Origin: Verrucomicrobiota bacterium
GTDB taxonomy: Bacteria > Chlamydiota > Chlamydiia > Chlamydiales > Rhabdochlamydiaceae
Direction of reading: 5' to 3'
DNA length: 64,000 nt
NCBI GenBank assembly: GCA_018239715.1
Contig: JAFEGW010000006.1
Span: 91,800-155,799, forward strand
Position 1 is the first letter of the stretch. Each line of letters starts with the position of its first letter. The notes beneath the pieces were generated by a model. The model was not told where the DNA came from, ran no database searches, and was given only the letters and a program-made list of their open reading frames with translations. Shown one piece after another: positions 54,288-64,000 of the stretch. The position numbers were made by a program, and so were the translations under genes.

Positions 54288-55229
54288 TTATTTGGTATTG
54301 CTGGGGAGCTCTCCTTTGTTTTTATCTGAAATTTCAATTTCTTGGACTTTCCCTTCAATTAATTTGATTTCTTTTTCAGTATCACTATCTTCGTACGAAG
54401 AAGAGGCCTCATCGCCTGAATCATCACCTAAATACCAAGTAGTATTATCGCTAGATACGGCCTCCTTTTCTCCATATTTTTCTTTCCATTTGGTTGCTTT
54501 CCAACTTTCGAGTGTTTTGCTTTTATAAAACCCTCTTTCTTCAGAATTTAGGTGCCCTAGCTCCCATGCCCACTCCTCGAAATGGTCATGTATTTTCGTG
54601 CCGATAAATTCCACAGATCTTTCAGCTGCTGCACATGAAGCAGACTCAACTGTCTTGGTATGAACGTATTCAGGATATCGTTTTTGATTAAATTTTCGTT
54701 TATCATAGATAACATATCCAGCTTTTCCAGCAGCATCTAAGAGCCCGTAAGCGATAATTTGCCGGAAGTCTTCCTGACCTTTAGGCTGAGCTAAAGTAAT
54801 ATGAATTTTATCGCCGTTATTTTGTATTTTGGAAGCCGAGGCAAAAAATTCTGCTACCAATCGTTTGAGTATCCCGCTTTCATAGTTGGTATTTCCCGGG
54901 TGAGGACAATTCCAATGGATTCTTCTAAATTGTCCTTTCAAAAAGGTTTCATGCAATTTTGTTGCATCGATACCAAAGATCAGATGAACCCCTTTTTTCT
55001 GAAGGATTGTAAGTGTTTTTACAGTCTCTGGGTCTAATTCAGAGATCTTTTTATATTCCGTGGCGGTAATAGCTGGAGCTAAGTTTTTGTCGGCGTGCTT
55101 ATGGATTAAGCTAAGAGTATAAGTAAAATTTCCATCTCCGACTATCAGCCTACTTTTGCAAGCTTTCTTTTCATGAGGATGAACTACACCTGCCGCAGCA
55201 GGTGGCGCTGGAATGATACCTTGAGTCAT
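54288..55229 (-). CDS. BMT5-like (DUF2431) Rossmann methyltransferase, eukaryote-type
   Basis: A 313-residue protein whose first 200 residues match the 25S rRNA uridine-N3-methyltransferase (BMT5-like, DUF2431) domain: LIVGDGNFTYTLSL (SAM motif, 28-41), ITATEY (54-59), FGIDATKLH (85-93), a WNCPHPG where the family has FNFPH (106-112), AEFFASA and YPEYVHTKT (185-193). BMT5 proteins are mainly known from eukaryotes, where they methylate large-subunit rRNA. The C-terminal ~100 residues are acidic and Ser-rich (DDSGDEASSSYEDSDTEKE), unlike the family. AGGAGG is five nt before the ATG. It may act on the host's or its own ribosomes; a role as secreted modifier is inference. Confidence 0.82.
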   Translation of the reverse strand: MTQGIIPAPPAAAGVVHPHEKKACKSRLIVGDGNFTYTLSLIHKHADKNLAPAITATEYKKISELDPETVKTLTILQKKGVHLIFGIDATKLHETFLKGQFRRIHWNCPHPGNTNYESGILKRLVAEFFASASKIQNNGDKIHITLAQPKGQEDFRQIIAYGLLDAAGKAGYVIYDKRKFNQKRYPEYVHTKTVESASCAAAERSVEFIGTKIHDHFEEWAWELGHLNSEERGFYKSKTLESWKATKWKEKYGEKEAVSSDNTTWYLGDDSGDEASSSYEDSDTEKEIKLIEGKVQEIEISDKNKGELPSNTK

Positions 55230-55326
55230 TTTATCCTCCTTTTGGTAGTAGCAATGAAAAGACTCAAATAAAATATGAGTGTTTCGACAATAAATAAGAA
55301 GGATATGTTTGAAGAGAGCAGGAAGG

Positions 55327-56094
55327 CTATTTCATCGGCTCGGCTAAGTTCCATTTCTTGACGAGCTCTGAGTATTTGCCATTCTCTTTCAAGCGGGCAA
55401 GGCCACGGTTGAAGATTTTGATGAGCTCGGGGGTATGCCCTTGGAGGGCTAAGATCCGAACTCCCTCGGGAGTCAGAGGAGGAGTGGCTATTTTTAGCTG
55501 GCCGTGGAAAAGATCTTGGACGAACGCTTCAGCGGATAAAATATCGGCAAAAGCTCCATCGATGGTGCCTTCAGAAGTATCGGTGAGGGCAGGTTGGATC
55601 GCATCATAGGTGCGTTGAATAATATCTGGATATTTTTCCAAAATGATGGAGGCGTTGGAGCCTCGTTGGATTCCGATGATTTTTCCGGACATTTTTTCTA
55701 AAGGAAGAATAGGAGCTTTAAAGGGAATGACGAGGACAGAACCTGTCACCAGGTACAAATTAGAAAAGTTATAGAGCTTCTCGTAAAAAAGATAAGGCTG
55801 CATCGTTGAGCAAATAGCATCGCACTGGCCTTGCTGCAACGCATACATTAAATCGCTCCAACTCCTTTCGTAAACCCCGATGCTTACACGTTCGATTTTT
55901 CCGATGGCTTCAATCAGTTCGACAGTAAAGTTGGTGAGGCTGGGTTCCCGCCCGGGGCTTTCAAGAGCATACCAAGCAGGGTCGAAAGCGATTTGATAAT
56001 CGTACGATTTTGTCTTTTTCCCGCCGCAACTGAGTAGAAAGAGACAACATAAAAAGGGAATGAGGAACCGATAGGTTCGAAAAAAGGCACCCAT
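55327..56094 (-). CDS. Amino-acid-type ABC transporter solute-binding lipoprotein
   Basis: A 255-residue family 3 solute-binding protein. Starting from the ATG at 56094 gives a lipoprotein signal with LLSCGG and Cys at residue 23; a frame from 56130 would overlap the divergent hemH start. The binding-protein pattern follows: YQIAFDPAWYALE, FTVELIEAIGK, QQGQCDAICSTM, GKIIGIQRGSNASIIL and DGAFADILSAEAF. The ligand is probably an amino acid. No permease or ATPase gene lies next to it. Confidence 0.87.
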   Translation of the reverse strand: MGAFFRTYRFLIPFLCCLFLLSCGGKKTKSYDYQIAFDPAWYALESPGREPSLTNFTVELIEAIGKIERVSIGVYERSWSDLMYALQQGQCDAICSTMQPYLFYEKLYNFSNLYLVTGSVLVIPFKAPILPLEKMSGKIIGIQRGSNASIILEKYPDIIQRTYDAIQPALTDTSEGTIDGAFADILSAEAFVQDLFHGQLKIATPPLTPEGVRILALQGHTPELIKIFNRGLARLKENGKYSELVKKWNLAEPMK

Positions 56095-56109
56095 AATTGC
56101 AACGATGCT

Positions 56110-56115
56110 TATAAT
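56110..56115 (+). promoter_or_regulatory. Possible hemH -10 element
   Basis: TATAAT at 56110-56115, nine nt before the hemH ATG, inside a 29-bp divergent gap shared with the lipoprotein gene. Read on the other strand, the overlapping TATTAT (56111-56116) could serve that gene. No good -35 is visible for hemH. Confidence 0.35.
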
Positions 56116-56123
56116 ATCAAAAT

Positions 56124-57134
56124 ATGTCAAGGGATCGCTTAAAGACGAATTCGGAGGCTAATATCGCTATTCTTCTCGTTAATTTTGGCGGTCCTCGTTC
56201 TTTGGGAGAGATCGGGTCTTTTCTTACATCCCTGCTGACAGATATCGATGTAATTCGTACTTCTTTTCCTCGGTTTTTTGAAAAGTGGTTTTTCAAGCAA
56301 GTTGCCCTTCGGCGGGCCAAAAAAATTGCAAAAGACTACGAACTCATTGGCGGGAAATCTCCTATTTTTGAAGATACAGAAGCGCTGGCTCAGGAAATGA
56401 GATCCCGTTTAAATCTTCCAGTGATCACCTTTCATCGGTATTTGACGGCGACGCATGCGGATTCCCTTCAGCAGATCAAAGAATGCCCCTCGGAAAAATT
56501 CATTGTTTTCCCGCTTTATCCGCAATTTAGCTATGCAACAACGGGAAGCACTGCTAGATTTTTTCAGGAGAATCTGGAGTCTTCCACACTTGCTAAAATG
56601 CATTGGATCAAGTCGTACCCTGTCCATGAACGCTATGTTGCCTCGTTGCGAAGGTGTATTTCAGAGTTTCTTCAAAAAGAAAAATTAGCCGAAAAAGATG
56701 TCGTCCTCTTTTTCTCCGCCCACGGCCTTCCGCAGGAATTCGTCGATGAGGGCGATCCTTACGAGAGAGAATGCCATCGGTCTTTCGATGCTATTCGCAA
56801 GAAATTTCCAGAAGCCCATTCCCTGCTAGCCTTCCAATCCAAATTTGGCCGCGGCGAATGGCTAAGGCCCTATACCAGCGAGCTGTGCGATGATCCGCAG
56901 AAATGGTGTCATGGCAAGCGCAACGTCGTGTTTGTGCCTCTTTCCTTTACCTCGGACCATATAGAGACCCTCTTTGAAATCCAGTATCAATACTTGCCGG
57001 CGATCCGGGCGCAGGGACTCGAGGCTTTCCGTTGCCCTGCCCTGAATCTAAATGAGGATTGGATCGAGGCCGCTATCGAGATATTAAAGGACGGTCATTA
57101 TGTCGCCAATGCATCATTGCTGCGCAACTCGTAA
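56124..57134 (+). CDS. hemH: Ferrochelatase
   Basis: Inserts iron into the porphyrin in haem synthesis. The 336-residue protein has the N-terminal ILLVNFGGPRSLGEIGSFL, LYPQFSYATTGST, the His of the metal site in FFSAHGLPQEFVDEGDPY, LAFQSKFGRGEWLRPYT and FVPLSFTSDHIETLFEI with the conserved His and Glu. Ends 21 bp into the convergent gene at 57114. Confidence 0.95.
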   Translation: MSRDRLKTNSEANIAILLVNFGGPRSLGEIGSFLTSLLTDIDVIRTSFPRFFEKWFFKQVALRRAKKIAKDYELIGGKSPIFEDTEALAQEMRSRLNLPVITFHRYLTATHADSLQQIKECPSEKFIVFPLYPQFSYATTGSTARFFQENLESSTLAKMHWIKSYPVHERYVASLRRCISEFLQKEKLAEKDVVLFFSAHGLPQEFVDEGDPYERECHRSFDAIRKKFPEAHSLLAFQSKFGRGEWLRPYTSELCDDPQKWCHGKRNVVFVPLSFTSDHIETLFEIQYQYLPAIRAQGLEAFRCPALNLNEDWIEAAIEILKDGHYVANASLLRNS

Positions 57135-57551
57135 TTCAGAAAGAGCTCCTTTGCTATAGCCGCGCTCGCCCGAAGGCGCAGCAGCAAAGCTCACCCGTGG
57201 CTTAACCGTGCTGCTACCGCATTTCGAATTTTGTATAGCAGCAGGAGGCGTTTCTTTACTCATCTCTTTTTCAGCTTTGATATTTGCTACGGCATGTTCT
57301 GCAACCATTTCATCCGTATAAGAAAAGATGACAAACGCAACGACTGGAACGAAAAATAAAGTATTGGAAAATACACTAGGAGCTAAGAGTGCATAGGCGC
57401 CTGTAAAAGGAAAAGTTGCAACCGTTGCGCCAAAAAGTTTAGTGACGCGGGAGAGTAACAGATCGTTGTCAAGCTCTCCATTTTCCTTGATTGCCGGGGG
57501 AAGGATCCACCAGCTAGACTGAGCAGCTTGAACACGGTAATCCGTTGACAT
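57114..57551 (-). CDS. Inc-like protein with bilobed hydrophobic domain
   Basis: A 145-residue protein without signal peptide. Residues about 39-79 form two adjacent hydrophobic segments separated by a short turn (ATFPFTGAYALLAP, then TLFFVPVVAFVIFSY). This roughly 40-residue bilobed domain is the hallmark of chlamydial inclusion-membrane (Inc) proteins, which leave through type III secretion and sit in the vacuole membrane with both ends facing the host cytosol. The C-terminus is polar with Ser, Lys and Pro. The Inc call rests on the hydrophobic pattern only. It overlaps the end of hemH by 21 bp. Confidence 0.65.
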   Translation of the reverse strand: MSTDYRVQAAQSSWWILPPAIKENGELDNDLLLSRVTKLFGATVATFPFTGAYALLAPSVFSNTLFFVPVVAFVIFSYTDEMVAEHAVANIKAEKEMSKETPPAAIQNSKCGSSTVKPRVSFAAAPSGERGYSKGALSELRVAQQ

Positions 57552-57663
57552 AAGCGGGTCATCTTAATTTTTATCGATAGAAAAAATAAAGAAAAAAACA
57601 CGATGAAACCTATCCTATCACAGTCTCTAATCTATAGGGGCCTACTTTGTTGTCATATCTTCT

Positions 57664-60125
<2,462 letters not shown>

Positions 60126-60248
60126 ATCATCTTTCTCCTGCGCTAGCGTTTTTTTGAAAAAGATAATAGGTAAAATCTTTTTTTTGCAGCAAGTGAATAT
60201 TTGAGAAGGTGATAATTCTCGAAGGTTTTTCTATGAATAGAAAAGATT

Positions 60249-60291
60249 AAAGCGCCTTTCCTTCCGATCGAGATCGGATTTCAGGCGCTTT
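60249..60291 (-). terminator. Terminator after the second YVTN gene
   Basis: AAAGCGCCT (60249-60257) pairs with AGGCGCTTT (60283-60291), with an inner CCGATC/GATCGG stem. On the minus strand it is followed by AATCTTTTC. It separates the two propeller genes. Confidence 0.75.
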
Positions 60292-60309
60292 AGGAAACTT
60301 TAGATCTGC

Positions 60310-61395
60310 TCAAATAGCAACCGAGATCCCAAGTTCCCAAGGTTGTGTTCCCGCGGAGACGGAGGTTGAGACAGTGTCAGTTGAGGTATTGATCACGCTT
60401 ACCTTATTACTTCCGGGAAAGGAGACATAGACTTGTGTTCCATCGGGTGTTATCGCTATATCGAAAGGATTATTGATCAAGCTAATGGTGGATGAGACTG
60501 TATTTGTAGAAGTGTTGATGACGCTGACGGTCTTGGAATTCACATTTTCCACGTAGACTTTTGAACTATCGGATTTGATAGCGATGTTCTTGGGCGATGA
60601 TCCGACTGTAATGGTCGAACTTACCGTGCTCGTGGAAATATTAATGGCGCTGACAGTTCCAGAGGATTGGTTCGTGACATATCCTTTGGTTCCGTCCGGT
60701 GTAATGGCAACAGAAACGGGATGCGAACCTACCGAAATCGTAGTTGATACCGTGTCCGTAGAGACGTCGATAACGCTGACGCTATTTGCATTGTTATTGG
60801 TGACCAGGGCTTGTGTCCCATCAGGTGTAATGGCGATGCATGTCGGAGTGCTTCCCGTCGTGATGGTTGTTGTCACGGTGTTGGTTGAAGTGTCAATGAC
60901 GCTGATGGTATTGGTGTTATGGTTTGCGACATAAACTTTTGATCCATCGGGAGTGATTGCAAGATATTGAGGAGATGATCCTACGCTGATGGTTGCAGCG
61001 ACGGTATTGGTAGAGGTATTAATAACGCTCACATTGTTGGAAGTAGCATTGACAACATAGGCTTGTGTCCCGTCGGGAGTGATGCTAATAAATATGGGGC
61101 TTGTTCCTACTGTGACAGTGGTTGAGACTGTATTTGTTGAAGTATCAATCACTGTGACATTTCCACTGGATGAATTAGCAACATAGGCTTGAGACCCATC
61201 GGGAGTAATAGCAGTCATTTGAGGCATGCTGCCGACAGTCACTGTGGCTATCACGGTATTGGTTGCAGTGTCAATGACAGTCGCTGCATGTCCAGCATGG
61301 TCTGCCACATAGACTTTTGAAGAAAGTCCAAAGAGTCCATTGATGGAAAGGCATGATAAAAATAAAACGAGTCCACATCTAGCAATAAAATTCAT
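60310..61395 (-). CDS. Exported YVTN-type beta-propeller protein, copy 2
   Basis: A 361-residue paralogue of copy 1 with nearly the same signal peptide (CGLVLFLSCLSINGLFG) and eight YVTN repeats, ending in PWELGISVAI without the extra tail of copy 1. AGGAGG lies nine nt before the ATG at 61395, and a good terminator follows. It is most likely transcribed separately from copy 1. A third, broken copy lies just upstream at 61581. Confidence 0.92.
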   Translation of the reverse strand: MNFIARCGLVLFLSCLSINGLFGLSSKVYVADHAGHAATVIDTATNTVIATVTVGSMPQMTAITPDGSQAYVANSSSGNVTVIDTSTNTVSTTVTVGTSPIFISITPDGTQAYVVNATSNNVSVINTSTNTVAATISVGSSPQYLAITPDGSKVYVANHNTNTISVIDTSTNTVTTTITTGSTPTCIAITPDGTQALVTNNNANSVSVIDVSTDTVSTTISVGSHPVSVAITPDGTKGYVTNQSSGTVSAINISTSTVSSTITVGSSPKNIAIKSDSSKVYVENVNSKTVSVINTSTNTVSSTISLINNPFDIAITPDGTQVYVSFPGSNKVSVINTSTDTVSTSVSAGTQPWELGISVAI

Positions 61396-61544
61396 AGCAA
61401 TTCCCTCCTATGGGTTAGGTTTTTTGCTAGAAAAATCATACGACAAAGAATTTTTTAAGCAAATAAATATTTGAGGATTTTTGTCCTAGCTGCGGCCCTG
61501 CTTTTATCCGTATTCTGCAAGCTTCATTTTTGTGATGGACTGAC

Positions 61545-61576
61545 GAAAAAGCTCTCCCCTTCGAGCGAGAGCTTTT
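61545..61576 (-). terminator. Terminator downstream of pit and the YVTN remnant
   Basis: AAAAGCTCTC (61547-61556) and GAGAGCTTTT (61567-61576) form a 10-bp stem; on the minus strand the stem runs into TTTTT. It was probably the terminator of the lost third YVTN gene and now ends the pit transcript. Confidence 0.75.
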
Positions 61577-61580
61577 CTCC

Positions 61581-61820
61581 TTATTCAGCTTTTACTTTCA
61601 ATGAATTTGGGTTAGCAATAGGAACAGAAAGAGAGAATACCCAAGGACGGTTTCTCACGGTAATTTTTTGCGTGATAGTCCCCGTTGAGATATCGATGAC
61701 ATACACCTGATTAGTATTGGGAGAAGTTGTGTTTTTATTTTCCACGTACATCTCTGAACTATCAGGTTCGATAGCGGATCTTGAGGGTGCGGCTCCGACG
61801 GGGATTGTCGCAATCCCATC
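61581..61820 (-). pseudogene. Remnant of a third YVTN beta-propeller gene
   Basis: On the minus strand, bases 61820 to 61581 read as an open 79-codon stretch ending in TAA with clear YVTN homology: EPDSSEMYVENKN matches repeat seven of both intact copies (DSSKVYIENNN, DSSKVYVENVN), and NRPWVFSLSVPIAN matches their last strand (SAPWGLSISVPIAT). No start codon or signal peptide remains, repeat eight is missing, and the fragment begins immediately after the pit stop codon. It is a decayed 3' end joined to pit by a deletion or rearrangement. Confidence 0.85.
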
Positions 61821-63245
61821 TTAAAGGAAAAAAGCCTTCAAGATATAGAAGCAGAGGATGCTCATCCCTGCGCTAGCCGGAATGGTGACGATCCAGGAGA
61901 GGACAATTTCACGGATCATGCCCAGGTTCAGGGCGGAAAGACCGCGAGCGAGGCCGACGCCGAGGACGGCTCCGACGAGGCAATGCGTTGTTGAGATGGG
62001 AAGTCCTAATTTGGAGGCGATCAAAATCGTCGTCGCAGCGCCAAACTCTGCACAAAACCCGCGTGTGGGAGTCAGTTCGGTAATTTTTTTTCCGATGGTT
62101 TCGATGACGCGCCAACCCCAGGTAGCAAGGCCGATGACGATGCCAAAGCCTCCTAAAGCCAGGAGCCAGGAGGGGATCGTAGAGGTTTCTGAGATCGCCC
62201 CATTTCTTAAAACATCGAGAACAGCGGCGACGGGGCCAATGGCGTTGGCGACATCATTAGCCCCATGGGCAAAAGCAACATAACAGGCGCTAATAATTTG
62301 GAGATAGACGAACACCTTTTCAACAAAGTGGTATTCAGTCGCCCTTTCCCCAAAATGGGTCTCTTCCCGCAGCTCGAGAGAAAGCGATTTCACATCTTGA
62401 AGGATTGCTGTGATGCGTTCATGAGTCTCATTCGAAGAAGAGACTCGGACACGTTGCAGATGCTTGATAGCCTTGTCTAAACTGACAACGGCTTGCGGTG
62501 AATAAGGTCTTTGCGGTTGGATATACCCTGTCGGAACTCCCATGCGCTGAATCACAAAATAGGCGATGGCGCCGGCAATTACTCCTGCGAATAAAGCTAT
62601 TCCCAAGGCCGCCACAAAAGAGATCTGCAAATCGAGATTCTGAAGGCCATTGGAAAGAAGGCTTAATGTAAAGGTCGTAAAAACAATGAAGAAGAAAAGA
62701 GGAATGGCCTTTCGGGTCGCTTCCACAGGGTCCATTGCGTAGAGAATCTTTTTCTGTAGAAAGGAAAAAACAATGAAAGAGATGACCCCGCTGATCAGGG
62801 GTGAAATAATCCAACTGATAACGATCGAAATCACCTCTCCCCAAAGGATAGCTTGAAAGCCTCCGGCGATGGCTCCAAAACCGATAATGGCTCCGACGAT
62901 CGCATGTGTTGTGGAGACGGGCCATCCTAAAAAAGAAGCGAGCTGAAGCCAAAAGCTTGTTCCTAAAAGGGCGCCGCACATACCGAGAATTAAAATGAGG
63001 GGCTGAGTGAGGAAGATTTCGGGGTTTACAAGGCCGCGCTGCATCGTTTCTGAGACATTGGCTCCGACAAAATAAGCGCCGCAAAATTCTAAAACAGCAG
63101 CGAGAAGCACAGCGCGCCTCAAAGTCAGCGCTCCTGATCCCACGGAAGTTCCCATCGCATTGGAAACATCGTTGGCTCCGATATTCCAGGCCATGTAGAA
63201 GCCAATCACAAGGATAAGGACGGTTAGTATCGAATGAATGTCCAT
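61821..63245 (-). CDS. pit: PiT-family inorganic phosphate transporter
   Basis: A 474-residue inner-membrane carrier. The PiT duplication is clear: MAWNIGANDVSNAMGTSVGSGAL near the start and VAFAHGANDVANAIGPVAAV in the second half, each with GANDV. WPVSTTHAIVGAIIGFG and LPISTTHCLVGAVLGVG are the repeated second motifs. It imports phosphate with H+ or Na+. It lies 3 bp downstream of the DUF47 gene in an operon. A YVTN pseudogene fragment begins directly after its stop. Confidence 0.95.
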   Translation of the reverse strand: MDIHSILTVLILVIGFYMAWNIGANDVSNAMGTSVGSGALTLRRAVLLAAVLEFCGAYFVGANVSETMQRGLVNPEIFLTQPLILILGMCGALLGTSFWLQLASFLGWPVSTTHAIVGAIIGFGAIAGGFQAILWGEVISIVISWIISPLISGVISFIVFSFLQKKILYAMDPVEATRKAIPLFFFIVFTTFTLSLLSNGLQNLDLQISFVAALGIALFAGVIAGAIAYFVIQRMGVPTGYIQPQRPYSPQAVVSLDKAIKHLQRVRVSSSNETHERITAILQDVKSLSLELREETHFGERATEYHFVEKVFVYLQIISACYVAFAHGANDVANAIGPVAAVLDVLRNGAISETSTIPSWLLALGGFGIVIGLATWGWRVIETIGKKITELTPTRGFCAEFGAATTILIASKLGLPISTTHCLVGAVLGVGLARGLSALNLGMIREIVLSWIVTIPASAGMSILCFYILKAFFL

Positions 63246-63248
63246 GTA

Positions 63249-63908
63249 TTATTTAAGTTCGAGCACCATACGAATACGGTTGGCAAGTCGTTCGGAAATA
63301 ACGGAAATATTGCCGATGTCTTCAATGAGCTTAGTCCAGAGGTAAAAATCAGGGGCAGAAAAGCTGCCGCCCTCTGCAAATAACTTGGTGTTCAAGAGAC
63401 GTTGAAATTTTTTTGCTTCGTATTCTTTATGCGCTGTTTGTTCCACCATCGATTTGACTTTTTCCGCTTCGATTCCTCCGAAAGAAGCTTCTAAGAGTTC
63501 GTCGATTTCGCCGATGATTTGGCGGGCGGATAAAAAAGTATCGTAGCTTTTTTTAAACAGCGTTTGAAGATCAGAGCGTAAAGACTCCGTTGCATTTAAA
63601 GGACGGAGTTTTAAAGATAACCCGATTTCTTCAGCTTGATCGGCCAAGCTGTCTTGGATGGAAAGAATGTCGAGAAAGTGTCCTCGTTCCATGGGAAGAA
63701 AAATATTTTTCGGCAAATGGTTGCGGATATCATTTTTTGTAAGATCGGCTTCATGCTCCAACTTGCAAAGGTCTTCGACGATTTTATCGGTGGGGGGTAA
63801 ATGGGAAATAATCTCAGCGAGTTTCTCGAGGCAAAGACTCACACGGCTCATATGGGTCTGCAAAGGAGCAAACGGCGATTTGCCGAATAAACGTGCAATT
63901 GTCAACAT
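63249..63908 (-). CDS. DUF47 (PhoU-like) partner of Pit
   Basis: A 219-residue all-helical cytoplasmic protein of the DUF47/PhoU-like family, usually encoded next to pit and thought to regulate phosphate flux. Features are FGKSPFAPLQTHM at the start, LCKLEHEADLTKNDIRNHL and LDILSIQDSLADQAEEIG with the metal-binding E/D pattern of PhoU-like folds. It is followed by pit after 3 bp, a conserved pair in chlamydiae. Confidence 0.92.
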   Translation of the reverse strand: MLTIARLFGKSPFAPLQTHMSRVSLCLEKLAEIISHLPPTDKIVEDLCKLEHEADLTKNDIRNHLPKNIFLPMERGHFLDILSIQDSLADQAEEIGLSLKLRPLNATESLRSDLQTLFKKSYDTFLSARQIIGEIDELLEASFGGIEAEKVKSMVEQTAHKEYEAKKFQRLLNTKLFAEGGSFSAPDFYLWTKLIEDIGNISVISERLANRIRMVLELK

Positions 63909-64000
63909 GAGAGACCGAAAATAAATTTTTCAATTCAGAGGGTCTTTAATCATTTAGTTTTCAATCGATTTTTGGTCGCTTTTCGATTCAAAATGAAGGG

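Noticed and set aside
61471..61710. Plus-strand ORF beginning with a signal-peptide-like run
   Set aside because: It starts with TTG without a good ribosome site, crosses the terminator hairpin at 61545-61576 and is antisense to the YVTN remnant.

Overview
The window looks like a chromosome segment of a non-Chlamydiaceae ('environmental') member of the Chlamydiae. The main reasons are a chlamydial-order type III secretion block (sctJ, a CT560-like gene, sctL, sctR, sctS, sctT), a sufB-C-D-S operon, the mutL-pepP pair, a pit/DUF47 phosphate module, a MOMP-like porin, and many lineage-specific proteins that look like effectors. Genus and species cannot be fixed from the sequence alone. Nearly all the DNA is coding, with short intergenic gaps and many start/stop overlaps.

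Layout. 1-5.9 kb: 3' end of groEL, a PrmA-like methyltransferase, alkB and a Trk potassium uptake set (trkH, a membrane-anchored HIT protein, trkA). 6-11.2 kb: tRNA-Arg(ACG), a metallo-beta-lactamase-fold hydrolase, a peroxiredoxin, an exported M16-like protein and a membrane sulfatase-fold transferase. 11.3-21.3 kb: an exported jelly-roll-like protein, enolase, an RNA methyltransferase, two tandem exported or membrane-anchored kinase-like paralogues, a 1025-residue proline-rich membrane protein, the CCA-adding enzyme and an exported zeta-toxin-like P-loop protein. 21.3-33.7 kb: an MFS transporter, mutL, pepP, an orphan histidine kinase, an LRR protein, a Rossmann-like protein, two pseudopilin-context genes, an OPT transporter and a DUF2807 protein. 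33.8-38.4 kb: sufBCDS. 39-47.5 kb: the MOMP-like porin and the type III secretion cluster, split by a solo TnpB insertion and by an unrelated gene that has its own terminator. 47.8-57.6 kb: a methyltransferase-like and a small protein that share an arginine-rich acid-free leader, two glycosyltransferases, glycogen phosphorylase, a BMT5-like (eukaryote-type rRNA methyltransferase) protein, a solute-binding lipoprotein, ferrochelatase and an Inc-like bilobed membrane protein. 57.6-64 kb: a collagen-like surface protein, two YVTN beta-propeller proteins plus a decayed third copy, then pit and its DUF47 partner.

How it fits together. Housekeeping genes (iron-sulfur assembly, glycolysis, glycogen use, haem, repair, ion and phosphate uptake) alternate with genes that probably face the host. 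The most unusual points are: acid-free Arg/Ser-rich leaders resembling mitochondrial presequences on three unrelated proteins; a BMT5-like methyltransferase; the exported kinase-like pair; an exported zeta-like kinase; an apparently intact TnpB whose right end supplies the stop codon of sctJ; and a perfect 12-bp hairpin that hides a ribosome binding site. Functions are assigned by reading motifs; no database search was run.
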